Origin: Gallionella sp.
GTDB lineage: Bacteria > Pseudomonadota > Gammaproteobacteria > Burkholderiales > Gallionellaceae
NCBI GenBank assembly: GCA_030690245.1
Contig: JAUYGW010000229.1
Coordinates: 1-28,489, forward strand
Length of the DNA stretch: 28,489 nt
Direction: 5' to 3'
The notes under the pieces were generated by a model that saw nothing but the letters and a program-made list of their open reading frames with translations, was not told where the DNA came from and ran no database searches. Shown here one piece after another: positions 7,134 through 14,433 of the stretch; the first letter of the stretch is position 1; the number at the start of each line of letters is the position of its first letter. Both the position numbers and the translations under genes were made by a program.

Positions 7134-7380
7134 GAATGCTCTGAATGAAAGTGGGATAAATACAACCAGTGCGGCAAATTATCCTGGCTCCGGTTGATCT
7201 GATTTTGAATTGGAGCAAGTCTGACCAAGGCTCGTACATAACTAAGTGACAGTAGTTTCACCTGTCGCGAAACATGCCAACAGCGAATATTGACGACGCA
7301 CGCCATGATTATGTAACAGCAGGGGATAGGCCGATTGCACCGATTTTTTTAGAAATCAGATTAAAGTTAAGGAGAAGAAA

Positions 7381-8898
7381 ATGAACAAATTCGAGTATGT
7401 TGCTGGTGGAACTGCTGGCTATTACACCAGGTTGTCAAATGACGGCATGGCAGGTTATAAAGCACTGAAATGGCTTATGTCGCTACTGCTGGCCGCCTTG
7501 GTGACGGGATGCGGCGGTGGCGACGGTAGTGGCGCAGTACCGGCAGACACCACCGCACCCACCATAAGCTCCACCGCTATTGTTCCTGCGGATGCGGCAA
7601 CCGGTATCGCGCTTAACGCGAATATCACCGCCAGCTTTAACGAGGCGATGGATGCTGCAACAATCACCACGGAGACCTTCACCTTGACACAGGGGGGCGC
7701 GCCGGTCGCAGGTGCGGTGGCTTACGTTGGTACAACTGCGGTTTTCAATCCGACCAGCGACCTTGCAGCCAGCACCGTCTACACGGCTACGGTTACCACC
7801 GGGGTCAAGGATGTCGCCGGCAATGCACTGGCTGCCGTCAAAACATGGAGCTTTACAACAGGCACTACGGCGGACGCCACCGCACCCACCGTGAATTCCA
7901 CAGTCCCTGCGGATACGGCTATAGGTGTGGCGGTCAACGCGGACATCACCGCCACTTTTAGCGAAGTCATGGACCCTTCAACGATCACCACCGCCACCTT
8001 CACATTGGCGCAAGGGATCACGCCAATTGCAGGTGCGGTGACCTACGTGGGTACAACTGCGATTTTCAATCCGACCAGCGACCTTGCAGCCAGCAACGCC
8101 TATACCGCCACGGTTACCACCGGGGTCAAGGACCTGGCTGGCAATGCACTGGCTGCCGCCAAAACATGGAGCTTTACAACGGGCACAGCGGTAGCGGCAG
8201 GCCCAGCGCCGGTAGTCCTTGGAACGGCCGGAAATTATGCGATTCTGGCGGAGACGTTGATTTCAACCACGGCAGGAACCGCAGTGACTGGAGATATTGG
8301 AATCAGCCCTGCCGCTGCGTCTTTAATCACGGGATTTTCACTGACATTAGATCCATCGGGTTGTTTTTCGACCCCGACCCCGGCAACTCTGGTGGTTGGA
8401 AAGGTTTATGCCGCCGACTACAGCACGGGAGGGTGTCCAACGCCTGCCAATTTGACCACGGCTGTAGGCGATATGATGGTTGCATACACCGATGCCGCCG
8501 GAAGAACATTACCCGATTTCACCGAACTGGGCGCAGGAGATATTAGCGGAATGACACTGGCCCCTGGCCTGTACAAATGGGGTACGGGGGTGTTGATAAA
8601 TTCGAATGTTACGCTCAACGGTGGCCCCAATGATGTTTGGATATTCCAGATAGCGGGAGATCTCACCATGGCGAGCGCTACGAGCATGTTGCTGGCTGGC
8701 GGCGCACTGCCCAAGAATATCTTTTGGCAGGTCGGCGGTGGTACGGGCGTGACCATTGGAACGACCGCGCACTTTGAGGGCGTGATACTGGCCACCAAAG
8801 CGATTGCACTGAATACAGGCGCATCGGGTAACGGCAGATTGTTGGCGCAGACCGCCGTCACTTTGGATAACAATGCGGTTACCCAGCCTGCTCCGTAA
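7381..8898 (+). CDS. Lipoprotein with two Ig-like domains and a DUF3494 (ice-binding-like) domain
   Basis: The 505-residue precursor has an unusually long N-region, then a hydrophobic core and lipobox (LVTGC, Cys44) followed by a Gly-rich linker. Two Big_5-type Ig-like domains follow (about 56-161 and 168-268), each with the TAPT...P-AD-A-GVA-N--I-A-F-E-MD pattern and a WSFTTG end. The C-terminal DUF3494 domain (about 277-505) is the right-handed beta-helix fold of many ice-binding proteins. DUF3494 proteins bind ice or act as adhesins, and many have no tested activity. The start is fixed by AAGGAGAAGAAA before ATG and by the match of MNKFEYV to MNRFENV in the next gene. Surface exposure on the outer membrane is likely. 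Confidence 0.88.
   Translation: MNKFEYVAGGTAGYYTRLSNDGMAGYKALKWLMSLLLAALVTGCGGGDGSGAVPADTTAPTISSTAIVPADAATGIALNANITASFNEAMDAATITTETFTLTQGGAPVAGAVAYVGTTAVFNPTSDLAASTVYTATVTTGVKDVAGNALAAVKTWSFTTGTTADATAPTVNSTVPADTAIGVAVNADITATFSEVMDPSTITTATFTLAQGITPIAGAVTYVGTTAIFNPTSDLAASNAYTATVTTGVKDLAGNALAAAKTWSFTTGTAVAAGPAPVVLGTAGNYAILAETLISTTAGTAVTGDIGISPAAASLITGFSLTLDPSGCFSTPTPATLVVGKVYAADYSTGGCPTPANLTTAVGDMMVAYTDAAGRTLPDFTELGAGDISGMTLAPGLYKWGTGVLINSNVTLNGGPNDVWIFQIAGDLTMASATSMLLAGGALPKNIFWQVGGGTGVTIGTTAHFEGVILATKAIALNTGASGNGRLLAQTAVTLDNNAVTQPAP
7708..7865 (+). repeat. Internal direct repeat, unit 1 (Ig-like domain 1)
   Basis: The second half of the first Ig-like domain is nearly identical in DNA to 8029-8186, offset exactly 321 bp (107 codons). 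The shared block includes TACAACTGCG and the AATCCGACCAGCGACC stretch. This points to recent in-frame domain duplication. Confidence 0.8.
8029..8186 (+). repeat. Internal direct repeat, unit 2 (Ig-like domain 2)
   Basis: This is the partner of 7708-7865 at an offset of 321 bp. The first halves of the two domains have diverged more than the second halves, which suggests either partial gene conversion or recombination within the repeated block. Confidence 0.8.
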
Positions 8899-8948
8899 GG
8901 TCTGAGTCTTTGGAATGCATAGCAGTTAATCCCACAAAAAAATCTTTA

Positions 8949-8964
8949 TGTGCGCTAGCGCACG
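8949..8964. promoter_or_regulatory. Putative operator E (CRP/FNR-type palindrome)
   Basis: TGTGCGCTAGCGCACG has a perfect 14-bp core palindrome. It lies about 225 bp upstream of the second lipoprotein gene (9181). The leader downstream of it is homologous to that of operator D, with ATGAAAGTGGGA at 8976-8987 and TGGCTTTGGTTG at 9015-9026. Confidence 0.6.
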
Positions 8965-9180
8965 GAGCATCGTGGATGAAAGTGGGAAAGTGTCTCCGGT
9001 GGGGCGGATTTACTTGGCTTTGGTTGTTGTTTTCTGATAATCATGACGAAATGACTAGAAGTATTACCTGTTGCGAAGCATATCAGCAGCAAATATGAAA
9101 TAGCGCACCAGAATAATTGGCAGTAATGGGTCGGTTAATTGCACCGAAGTTTTTCGGGATTAGATAAAAAGGGGAATCAC

Positions 9181-11208
9181 ATGAACAGATTTGAAAATGT
9201 TACCAAGCCAGTGATGTGGTTTATGGCATTACTGCTGGCCGCTTTGGTGGCTGGATGCGGAGGCGGCGGCGGCGATCCAATTTTGGGTTCAAGCGGCAAT
9301 GCCGCACTCGCGCCCACGGTTACAGGCGTAGCCCCGGTTCCAAATGCTGTCGGTGTAGGCGTCAACAACACAATTATCACTGCCAACTTTAGTGAGCCGA
9401 TGAATCCGATCACCGGCGCAGCCACTTTCACGGTGACATGCGTGGCGCCTTGTGTGCAACCCACAGCGCCCATAGTTTCGCTCGACGCTACCAACACAAT
9501 CGCTACTTTCGCATCCGCAGCCAATCTCGGATATGTAACCGAGTACACTGCCACAATTACCGGCGCTACCAGCATCGCCACGGGTCTTCCGCTGGCCGCG
9601 CCTTACGTGTGGAAATTTACGACAGGTGTTGCACCGGATACCGCGAAACCCAGGGTAACAGCTACAGTCCCTGTTACAACCACCCCCGGTGTGCTTCCAG
9701 CTCCCGGCGTGGCAACAGCAGGCGTAGCAACCAATACCTTGGTCACCGCAACCTTCAATGAGGCGATGGCTCCGGCAACGATCATTTCACCCGCGACCAG
9801 CTTTACGCTGACATGCGCAGCGGGTACAACACCGGGGCCTTGTTTAAATCCTTCACCCGCAGGCACTGTGAGCTACGATGTCCCAACTAGGAGAGCAACC
9901 TTTGCGCTCACACCCCCAGGAACATTGCTGGAAGACGGCAAGACCTATACCGCCACCATCACCACTGCGGCGACGGACATTGCAGGCAATGCACTAGCCG
10001 GCGATGCCGCCTTTCCTCTGGTGGCGAACGACTATGTGTGGACCTTTATTACTGTAGCCGCAGCGCCAGCAGTGCCTGTAACGGTAGTGCCTCCAACCAA
10101 ACCTGTTGCCGGTGCGACGTTGGTATGCCCGAGCACAAACATTCAGGCAACTTTCAGCGTGCCGATGGCTCCTGTCACCACAGCAACTTTTCTTGTAACG
10201 GAACAACTTGCTCCATTCACTGTCGTCCAGGCAGCTTCGGTTGCTCTTGACGGCACATCCACCATTGCAACCTTTACGCCGCTTAACCCGCTAGTCGACG
10301 GCACAGCCTACACGGCCACGATTAAAGGTGACCCATTAGCGAACGGATCCGGGGTCGAAGACTTGGCCATTCCGGCCAACACCATGACCAGCGGCGACTA
10401 CACATGGAACTTTACCGCTGGCCCAGCGACAGGAATATGCCTGCCACCGGTCAATCCAGGCGCTCTTGCCACCTTCGGCGTTGCGTCATTCAGCGGGATA
10501 ACCAACACCGGTGCGACCACTGTTAACGGGGATGTAGTGATAGATACAGGCCTGACTTGTAATGGTGTTGCTGTTGGCGTGGCAAATGATTTCGGCGCCA
10601 ATTGCAATGCCGGAGCGAACACGATAACCAACTTTGCCGGTGACTCGGTAATCACCCAGACCTATCCAGACACAACCACGGCAGATTCCGTCATGGTCGC
10701 GCTACTCGCCAAGTGGAACAGCATCTCGCCAGCCGGTGTGCCGTTAGCTACCGTTCTGGGGTGTGGGACGATAGGAAGTGCTGGCGGCGCAGGGGCGGGC
10801 ATAGGTTGTGCCGGCAACTCAACACTTCCTCCCGGCGCCTACATTTCCGCTTCTAACTCCACAATTGATGTCACTGGGAATCTTACTCTCGATGGTGGCG
10901 GAAACGCGGATGCGACATGGATATTCCAGGCACCTTCCGCGCTTAACGTGAATGTCGGTAGCCAGATCATCCTGATTGGCGGTGCCAAGGCTTCCAACGT
11001 CTGGTGGTTTGTGGGCAGCTCAGCGACGCTTTTCACCAACAGCATATTCAACGGCAACATTCTGGCTTCTGCATCGATCACGATGCAGAACCTGGCGACA
11101 TCCTGTGGCCGCTTGTTGTCAGGGGCTGAAGGGGCTGGCGGATTTGTATTTGACACCAACGTTGTTTCAGTACCGGGTCATGCGAACGCACCTTTTGGTT
11201 GCGAGTGA
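9181..11208 (+). CDS. Lipoprotein with three Ig-like domains and a DUF3494 (ice-binding-like) domain
   Basis: The 675-residue precursor has a compact lipoprotein signal (lipobox LVAGC, Cys26) and a Gly-rich linker. Three Big_5-type Ig-like domains (about 42-149, 152-292, 296-415) precede a C-terminal DUF3494 domain (about 428-668). The domain contains TTVNGDVV, LPPGAY, WIFQ and GGAKASNVWWFVG, the usual beta-helix landmarks. ATG 9181 has AAGGGG 8 nt upstream; an earlier in-frame ATG at 9139 would add 14 residues before the signal and is rejected. It is a tandem paralogue of the gene at 7381 with a duplicated promoter. Cysteines are frequent and partly paired in position (for example 87/91), so disulfides are possible. 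Confidence 0.88.
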   Translation: MNRFENVTKPVMWFMALLLAALVAGCGGGGGDPILGSSGNAALAPTVTGVAPVPNAVGVGVNNTIITANFSEPMNPITGAATFTVTCVAPCVQPTAPIVSLDATNTIATFASAANLGYVTEYTATITGATSIATGLPLAAPYVWKFTTGVAPDTAKPRVTATVPVTTTPGVLPAPGVATAGVATNTLVTATFNEAMAPATIISPATSFTLTCAAGTTPGPCLNPSPAGTVSYDVPTRRATFALTPPGTLLEDGKTYTATITTAATDIAGNALAGDAAFPLVANDYVWTFITVAAAPAVPVTVVPPTKPVAGATLVCPSTNIQATFSVPMAPVTTATFLVTEQLAPFTVVQAASVALDGTSTIATFTPLNPLVDGTAYTATIKGDPLANGSGVEDLAIPANTMTSGDYTWNFTAGPATGICLPPVNPGALATFGVASFSGITNTGATTVNGDVVIDTGLTCNGVAVGVANDFGANCNAGANTITNFAGDSVITQTYPDTTTADSVMVALLAKWNSISPAGVPLATVLGCGTIGSAGGAGAGIGCAGNSTLPPGAYISASNSTIDVTGNLTLDGGGNADATWIFQAPSALNVNVGSQIILIGGAKASNVWWFVGSSATLFTNSIFNGNILASASITMQNLATSCGRLLSGAEGAGGFVFDTNVVSVPGHANAPFGCE

Positions 11209-11231
11209 CAAGGCTTGAGGGATTAGAATAG

Positions 11232-11259
11232 AGGTTGGCAGAGTCATTCCTGCCAACCT
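11232..11259 (+). terminator. Rho-independent terminator
   Basis: AGGTTGGCAG and CTGCCAACCT form a perfect 10-bp stem with an 8-nt loop, followed by TTATTGCTT. It lies 24 bp after the stop of the Ig/DUF3494 gene and closes that transcription unit. Confidence 0.85.
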
Positions 11260-11323
11260 TTATTGCTTAAACAAAACAAAGTTAATCTACAGTAATCATT
11301 CACCGTAACTTTTGGAGAAAAAC

Positions 11324-12475
11324 ATGAAAAGAGTAGTTAAAACCGTAGGGACTCTGGGTCTGGTGGGGTGCGCTGTAATCGCCAGCCCATTCGCAATGGC
11401 GGACGATTCAGGCTGGTACATCGGGGGCAATATTGGCCAGTCGAGAGCGAAAATCGATGATGCACGAATCACCAGCAACCTGCTGGGAGGAGGTTTTACC
11501 ACAACTTCGATTGCCGATGACAACCGCGACAATGGCTATAAACTTTTTGGCGGGTACCAGTACAACAAGAATTTTGCCGTTGAAGCGGGCTATTTCGATT
11601 TGGGGAAATTCGGCTATACGGCAACTGTGGTGCCGGCAGGAACGCTGACTGGCACTATTAAACTTAAAGGCCTGAATCTCGACGCAGTCGGCACGTTGCC
11701 TCTCACTGAAAAGTTTTCGGTGCTAGGCCGGCTCGGCTTGAACTACGCTCAAGCCAGAGATACTTTCGTCGGAACAGGATTTGTTGCCGTGCTCAACCCT
11801 AACCCCAGCAAGAATCAAGTTAACTACAAGTTGGGCGCCGGGCTTCAGTACGATTTCACTCCATCTCTCGGCATGCGCATCGAAGCGGAACGCTATCGCA
11901 TCAACGATGCCGTCGGCAATCGCGGCGATGTCGATATGTATTCGCTCGGTTTGGTCTACCGCTTCGGCGTGGAAAAGCCGGCCCCTGCCCCGAAAGCGGT
12001 GGAGCCAGAACCGGTTGTGGTCGCACCTGAACCTAAGCCGGTAGTCGTAGCGCCGCCTCCGCCGAAGAAAGTAGTTTTCTCCGCAGATTCTTCCGCGGAT
12101 GCCCTTTTCGATTTCGGCAAGGCGATCGTGAAGCCTACGGGCAAGCAGGCACTCGACAGGTTTGCTGCAGAGCTGAAAGGCGCGAACTATGAAGTCATCA
12201 TGGTAACCGGACACACCGACCGGATCGGTTCGCAAAAATACAACCAGAGACTTTCGGAGCGCCGCGCCGAAATGGTCAAGGCCTATCTGGTGGAATCCGC
12301 AGGGATCCCGGCCAGCAAGATCGAGACCAGGGGAGTGGATGGAGCGGAGCCTGTGACGAAGCCCGGTGAATGCAGGAGCAAGAAAGGAGCCAAGGCAACC
12401 AAGCAACTGATCGCCTGCCTGGCGCCTGATCGCCGCGTGGAAGTCGAAGTTATTGCAACGCGAACATCCAAATAG
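11324..12475 (+). CDS. ompA: OmpA family porin
   Basis: The 383-residue precursor has a signal peptide (cleavage near AMA-DD, residue 26), an eight-stranded beta-barrel region (about 28-215, starting GWYIGGNIGQS and ending SLGLVYRFG), a Pro/Val-rich hinge (about 217-249) and a C-terminal OmpA peptidoglycan-binding domain (about 258-378). That domain carries FDFGKAIVKP, the TGHTDRIGSQKYNQRLSERRA motif and a final DRRVEVEV. The protein would span the outer membrane and bind the wall. The CRSKKGAKATKQLIAC insertion, flanked by two cysteines, is a common disulfide loop in betaproteobacterial OmpA. Start 11324 has GGAG 8 nt upstream. It is flanked by terminators, so it is probably monocistronic. 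Confidence 0.93.
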   Translation: MKRVVKTVGTLGLVGCAVIASPFAMADDSGWYIGGNIGQSRAKIDDARITSNLLGGGFTTTSIADDNRDNGYKLFGGYQYNKNFAVEAGYFDLGKFGYTATVVPAGTLTGTIKLKGLNLDAVGTLPLTEKFSVLGRLGLNYAQARDTFVGTGFVAVLNPNPSKNQVNYKLGAGLQYDFTPSLGMRIEAERYRINDAVGNRGDVDMYSLGLVYRFGVEKPAPAPKAVEPEPVVVAPEPKPVVVAPPPPKKVVFSADSSADALFDFGKAIVKPTGKQALDRFAAELKGANYEVIMVTGHTDRIGSQKYNQRLSERRAEMVKAYLVESAGIPASKIETRGVDGAEPVTKPGECRSKKGAKATKQLIACLAPDRRVEVEVIATRTSK

Positions 12476-12538
12476 CGGTCGTATCGTATTTGTCGTACCG
12501 GGTTTATTTGCAATTGTAATCAGAACGATATTTTTGCA

Positions 12539-12566
12539 GCGTGGGCAAACGGTTGTTTGCCCACGC
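12539..12566. terminator. Strong hairpin after ompA
   Basis: GCGTGGGCAAAC and its complement form a perfect 12-bp stem with a GGTT loop, 63 bp beyond the ompA stop. It has no T-run but is too perfect to be chance, so I call it the probable terminator. Confidence 0.65.
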
Positions 12567-12740
12567 GCAAGAACCACCAATGAAATTATTGAGCATTCCG
12601 TAATTCGTTACACCGTTTACCCACTGCGGAGCAAAGTCGAAGCATCAGCCTGAGCGGAGTCCTTGTCGCAAATTATGGAATGTTCAATAGCCAGCCATTT
12701 TGATTTAACCAGGATTTCCCCAACATCAAGGAGCACTATC

Positions 12741-13055
12741 ATGAAATTTACCCTCAAGCGTTTCGCTACTTTCTTCTTCGCTCTGGCGCTGGCTTCTATA
12801 CTCGGATGCGCATCGACCTCTACTCAGGAGGGCACCGGAGAGTATGTTGACGATACCGTCATTACCACCAAGGTGAAAGCGGCGATCTTTGGCGAACCTA
12901 CGCTGAAATCGACCGAGATCAAAGTCGAAACTTTCAAAGGCGTCGTTCAGTTGAGCGGCTTTGTCAGTTCCGCTGCCGCCGAAAACAAAGCAGTCGAACT
13001 CGCCCGCAGCGTCAAGGGTGTGAAGTCGGTCAAGGATGACATGCGAATTAAGTAA
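12741..13055 (+). CDS. BON-domain lipoprotein (OsmY-like), paralogue of 1490-1801
   Basis: The 104-residue precursor has a lipobox (SILGC, Cys22) and one BON domain (about 38-101: VDDTVITTKVKAAIF..., GVVQLSGFV, GVKSVKDDM). ATG 12741 has AAGGAG 7 nt upstream; the longer reading from 12663 adds 26 residues without a signal and is rejected. It is nearly the same protein as the minus-strand copy at 1490, especially from CASTSTQEG through KVKAAIF. A CATCAC/GTGATG hairpin at 13085-13112 follows the stop and may separate it from the next gene. Confidence 0.9.
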   Translation: MKFTLKRFATFFFALALASILGCASTSTQEGTGEYVDDTVITTKVKAAIFGEPTLKSTEIKVETFKGVVQLSGFVSSAAAENKAVELARSVKGVKSVKDDMRIK

Positions 13056-13171
13056 CCGCAGGACAACTCTAAGAAATTGGATTTCATCACTCTGGCCTGC
13101 ACCGGTGTGATGAACTTTTAGGGTTGCCCCTGTTTTTTGCAATATAGATGAATCTCAAAAAGGAAAACAAA

Positions 13172-13597
13172 ATGAAGACGTTAAAAAATTTAAAATTAAT
13201 CGGTCTTTCGTCGCTATTGGTTGTTGGTCTTAGTGCATGCGAAAAGCCAGGGCCTGCCGAGACAGCGGGTAAGAAGATAGATCAGACGGTTGAAGAAGCC
13301 GGCAAGAAAATGGGTGAAGCGACCGATACAGTTGCTGTAAAAATGGCCGAGCAAAGCGAAAAAGCCGGGGTGGCCATCGATGATGCCGAGATTACGGCCA
13401 AGGTCAAAGCAGCTATATTTGCCGAGCCCGGCCTCAAGACACTGCAAATCAGTGTTGACACCGTAAAAGGCGTGGTGACGTTAAGCGGGTCGGTCGATTC
13501 GCTGGCGAGCAGCGATAGGGTCAGTGCACTGGCGGGTGCGGTGGCTGGCGTTAAAGAGGTTGAAAACCGGCTGGCGCTAAAGACAGTTATCAGGTGA
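13172..13597 (+). CDS. BON-domain lipoprotein with N-terminal helix
   Basis: The 141-residue precursor has a lipobox (VGLSAC, Cys23), a charged coiled stretch (about 26-65, GPAETAGKKIDQTVEEAGKK...) and a BON domain (about 71-138: IDDAEITAKVKAAIF, GVVTLSGSV, GVKEVENRL). AAAGGA lies 6-7 nt before ATG 13172. The helical segment matches the mature part of the 65-residue lipoprotein at 3715, and the BON domain matches those at 1490 and 12741, so the protein combines two modules found separately in this window. It is probably a periplasm-facing lipoprotein; the stress role is inferred from family. Confidence 0.9.
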   Translation: MKTLKNLKLIGLSSLLVVGLSACEKPGPAETAGKKIDQTVEEAGKKMGEATDTVAVKMAEQSEKAGVAIDDAEITAKVKAAIFAEPGLKTLQISVDTVKGVVTLSGSVDSLASSDRVSALAGAVAGVKEVENRLALKTVIR

Positions 13598-13629
13598 GAT
13601 TGAGTTGCCAGACACTTGGGGAGTAGAAC

Positions 13630-13917
13630 ATGGAGCTTCAAGAGGCATATAAACAAAAAATGGCGGCGCAACTGAAAGAATGGGGCGCGCAGATTAATTT
13701 GCTGGAAGCCAAGGTGGAGAATGCTGGTGCCGGCATGAGGGTTAAGCGTGCCGAGCAACTTCATGAGTTGCGAGCAAAACAGAGTGCAGCGTCTGAAAAG
13801 ATGAAGGAGCTGGAGAAGGCCAGTGGCGAAGCTTGGGAGCAGGTCAAAGAAACGGCTGACAAAATCTGGGATGACCTCAAGGCCGGCGTAGCTGATGCCC
13901 ATTCCAAATTCAAGTGA
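13630..13917 (+). CDS. sll1863-like stress response coiled-coil protein
   Basis: The 95-residue soluble protein is a single long amphipathic helix or coiled coil from about 5 to 85, opening MELQEAYKQKMAAQLKEW and containing KMKELEKASGEAWEQVK. It matches my memory of the sll1863 family stress response proteins, named after a Synechocystis gene. No signal peptide or membrane segment is visible, so it should be cytoplasmic. It has a GGGGAG 6 nt before ATG and follows the BON gene by 32 nt, which suggests one transcript with it. Confidence 0.8.
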   Translation: MELQEAYKQKMAAQLKEWGAQINLLEAKVENAGAGMRVKRAEQLHELRAKQSAASEKMKELEKASGEAWEQVKETADKIWDDLKAGVADAHSKFK

Positions 13918-13971
13918 AGCCTTGCAGGCGACGCCGCACACTACGATCCGTTCGTTTGTGAGGCTTGAAAG

Positions 13972-14205
13972 ATGAATTTAAGATTAACGCTGATCCTCAT
14001 TCTCTCAAGCCTGGCAGTGATATTTATCGCTCAAAATGTCGCCGTGGTTGAGATCGGCTTTCTCTACTGGAGAGCCTCGATGTCGAGCGCGTTATTGATA
14101 TTTTTCACGTTGATGATTGGGTTTGTTTTAGGTTGGTTCTTACATAGTTATCTTTTGCATCAAAAATCCAAGGGTGAGCCTATTCATCCAAAAAAAACCA
14201 GTTGA
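13972..14205 (+). CDS. LapA-domain (DUF1049) membrane protein
   Basis: The 77-residue protein has two transmembrane helices (about 5-22 and 40-62). The VIFIAQNVAVVEIGFLYWR turn between them and the GFVLGWFLHSYL second helix are the usual LapA/DUF1049 pattern. E. coli LapA (YciS) works with LapB in control of lipopolysaccharide synthesis, but LapB is not next door here and many DUF1049 proteins are unlinked to it. It lies 54 nt after the sll1863-like gene and probably shares the same transcript. Confidence 0.85.
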   Translation: MNLRLTLILILSSLAVIFIAQNVAVVEIGFLYWRASMSSALLIFFTLMIGFVLGWFLHSYLLHQKSKGEPIHPKKTS

Positions 14206-14212
14206 TGGGTTC

Positions 14213-14238
14213 GTAGGTGCGATTGAATTCGCGCCTGC
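14213..14238. repeat. Short REP-like palindrome, copy 2
   Basis: An imperfect inverted repeat, GTAGGTGCGA with TCGCGCCTGC, surrounds a short AT-rich loop. It resembles the copy at 6323-6342 and lies 7 bp after the LapA-domain stop. Confidence 0.4.
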
Positions 14239-14309
14239 AGAAGTAGCATAATTCGTCGAAATACCAGAATATTCTTCCGTGTTGAGCCAAACCAACCCCC
14301 CTGATTCAC

Positions 14310-14339
14310 TAGGCCGAAATATATAGGTATTTCGGCCTA
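14310..14339. terminator. Perfect 12-bp-stem hairpin upstream of the CRP-like gene
   Basis: TAGGCCGAAATA and its complement surround a 6-nt TATAGG loop. It lies 105 bp after the LapA-domain stop and 95 bp before the regulator start. There is no T-run, so it could be a terminator of the upstream operon or an operator for the regulator gene; position alone cannot decide. Confidence 0.45.
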
Positions 14340-14433
14340 TATAAATTCGAAAATGTTTTGTGTATGGTTCGGTTCTAAAAGAAAACGGCAAATCACCGCT
14401 TGTAATGAATATTTTCTTGGTAAGGAACCGCTC

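Larger units (their letters stand above)
6874..7380. promoter_or_regulatory. Divergent regulatory intergenic region
   Basis: This 507-bp gap separates the minus-strand secreted protein gene from the plus-strand Ig/DUF3494 lipoprotein. It holds operators C and D with centres 94 bp apart, and on the D side a leader that is repeated upstream of 9181. Conserved blocks are ATGAAAGTGGGA at 7145-7156 and TGGCTCCGGTTG at 7185-7196. A short minus-strand ORF (7055-7306) shows no family signal and I do not call it a gene. Confidence 0.6.

Noticed and set aside
7055..7306. 83-codon minus-strand ORF in the divergent gap
   Set aside because: It covers two putative operators and a conserved leader, has no recognised family and weak start signals.
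7185..9026. TGGCTnnGGTTG blocks as sigma-54 promoters
   Set aside because: The spacing between TGG and the TTG element does not fit the -24/-12 consensus, and no sigma-54 activator is nearby.
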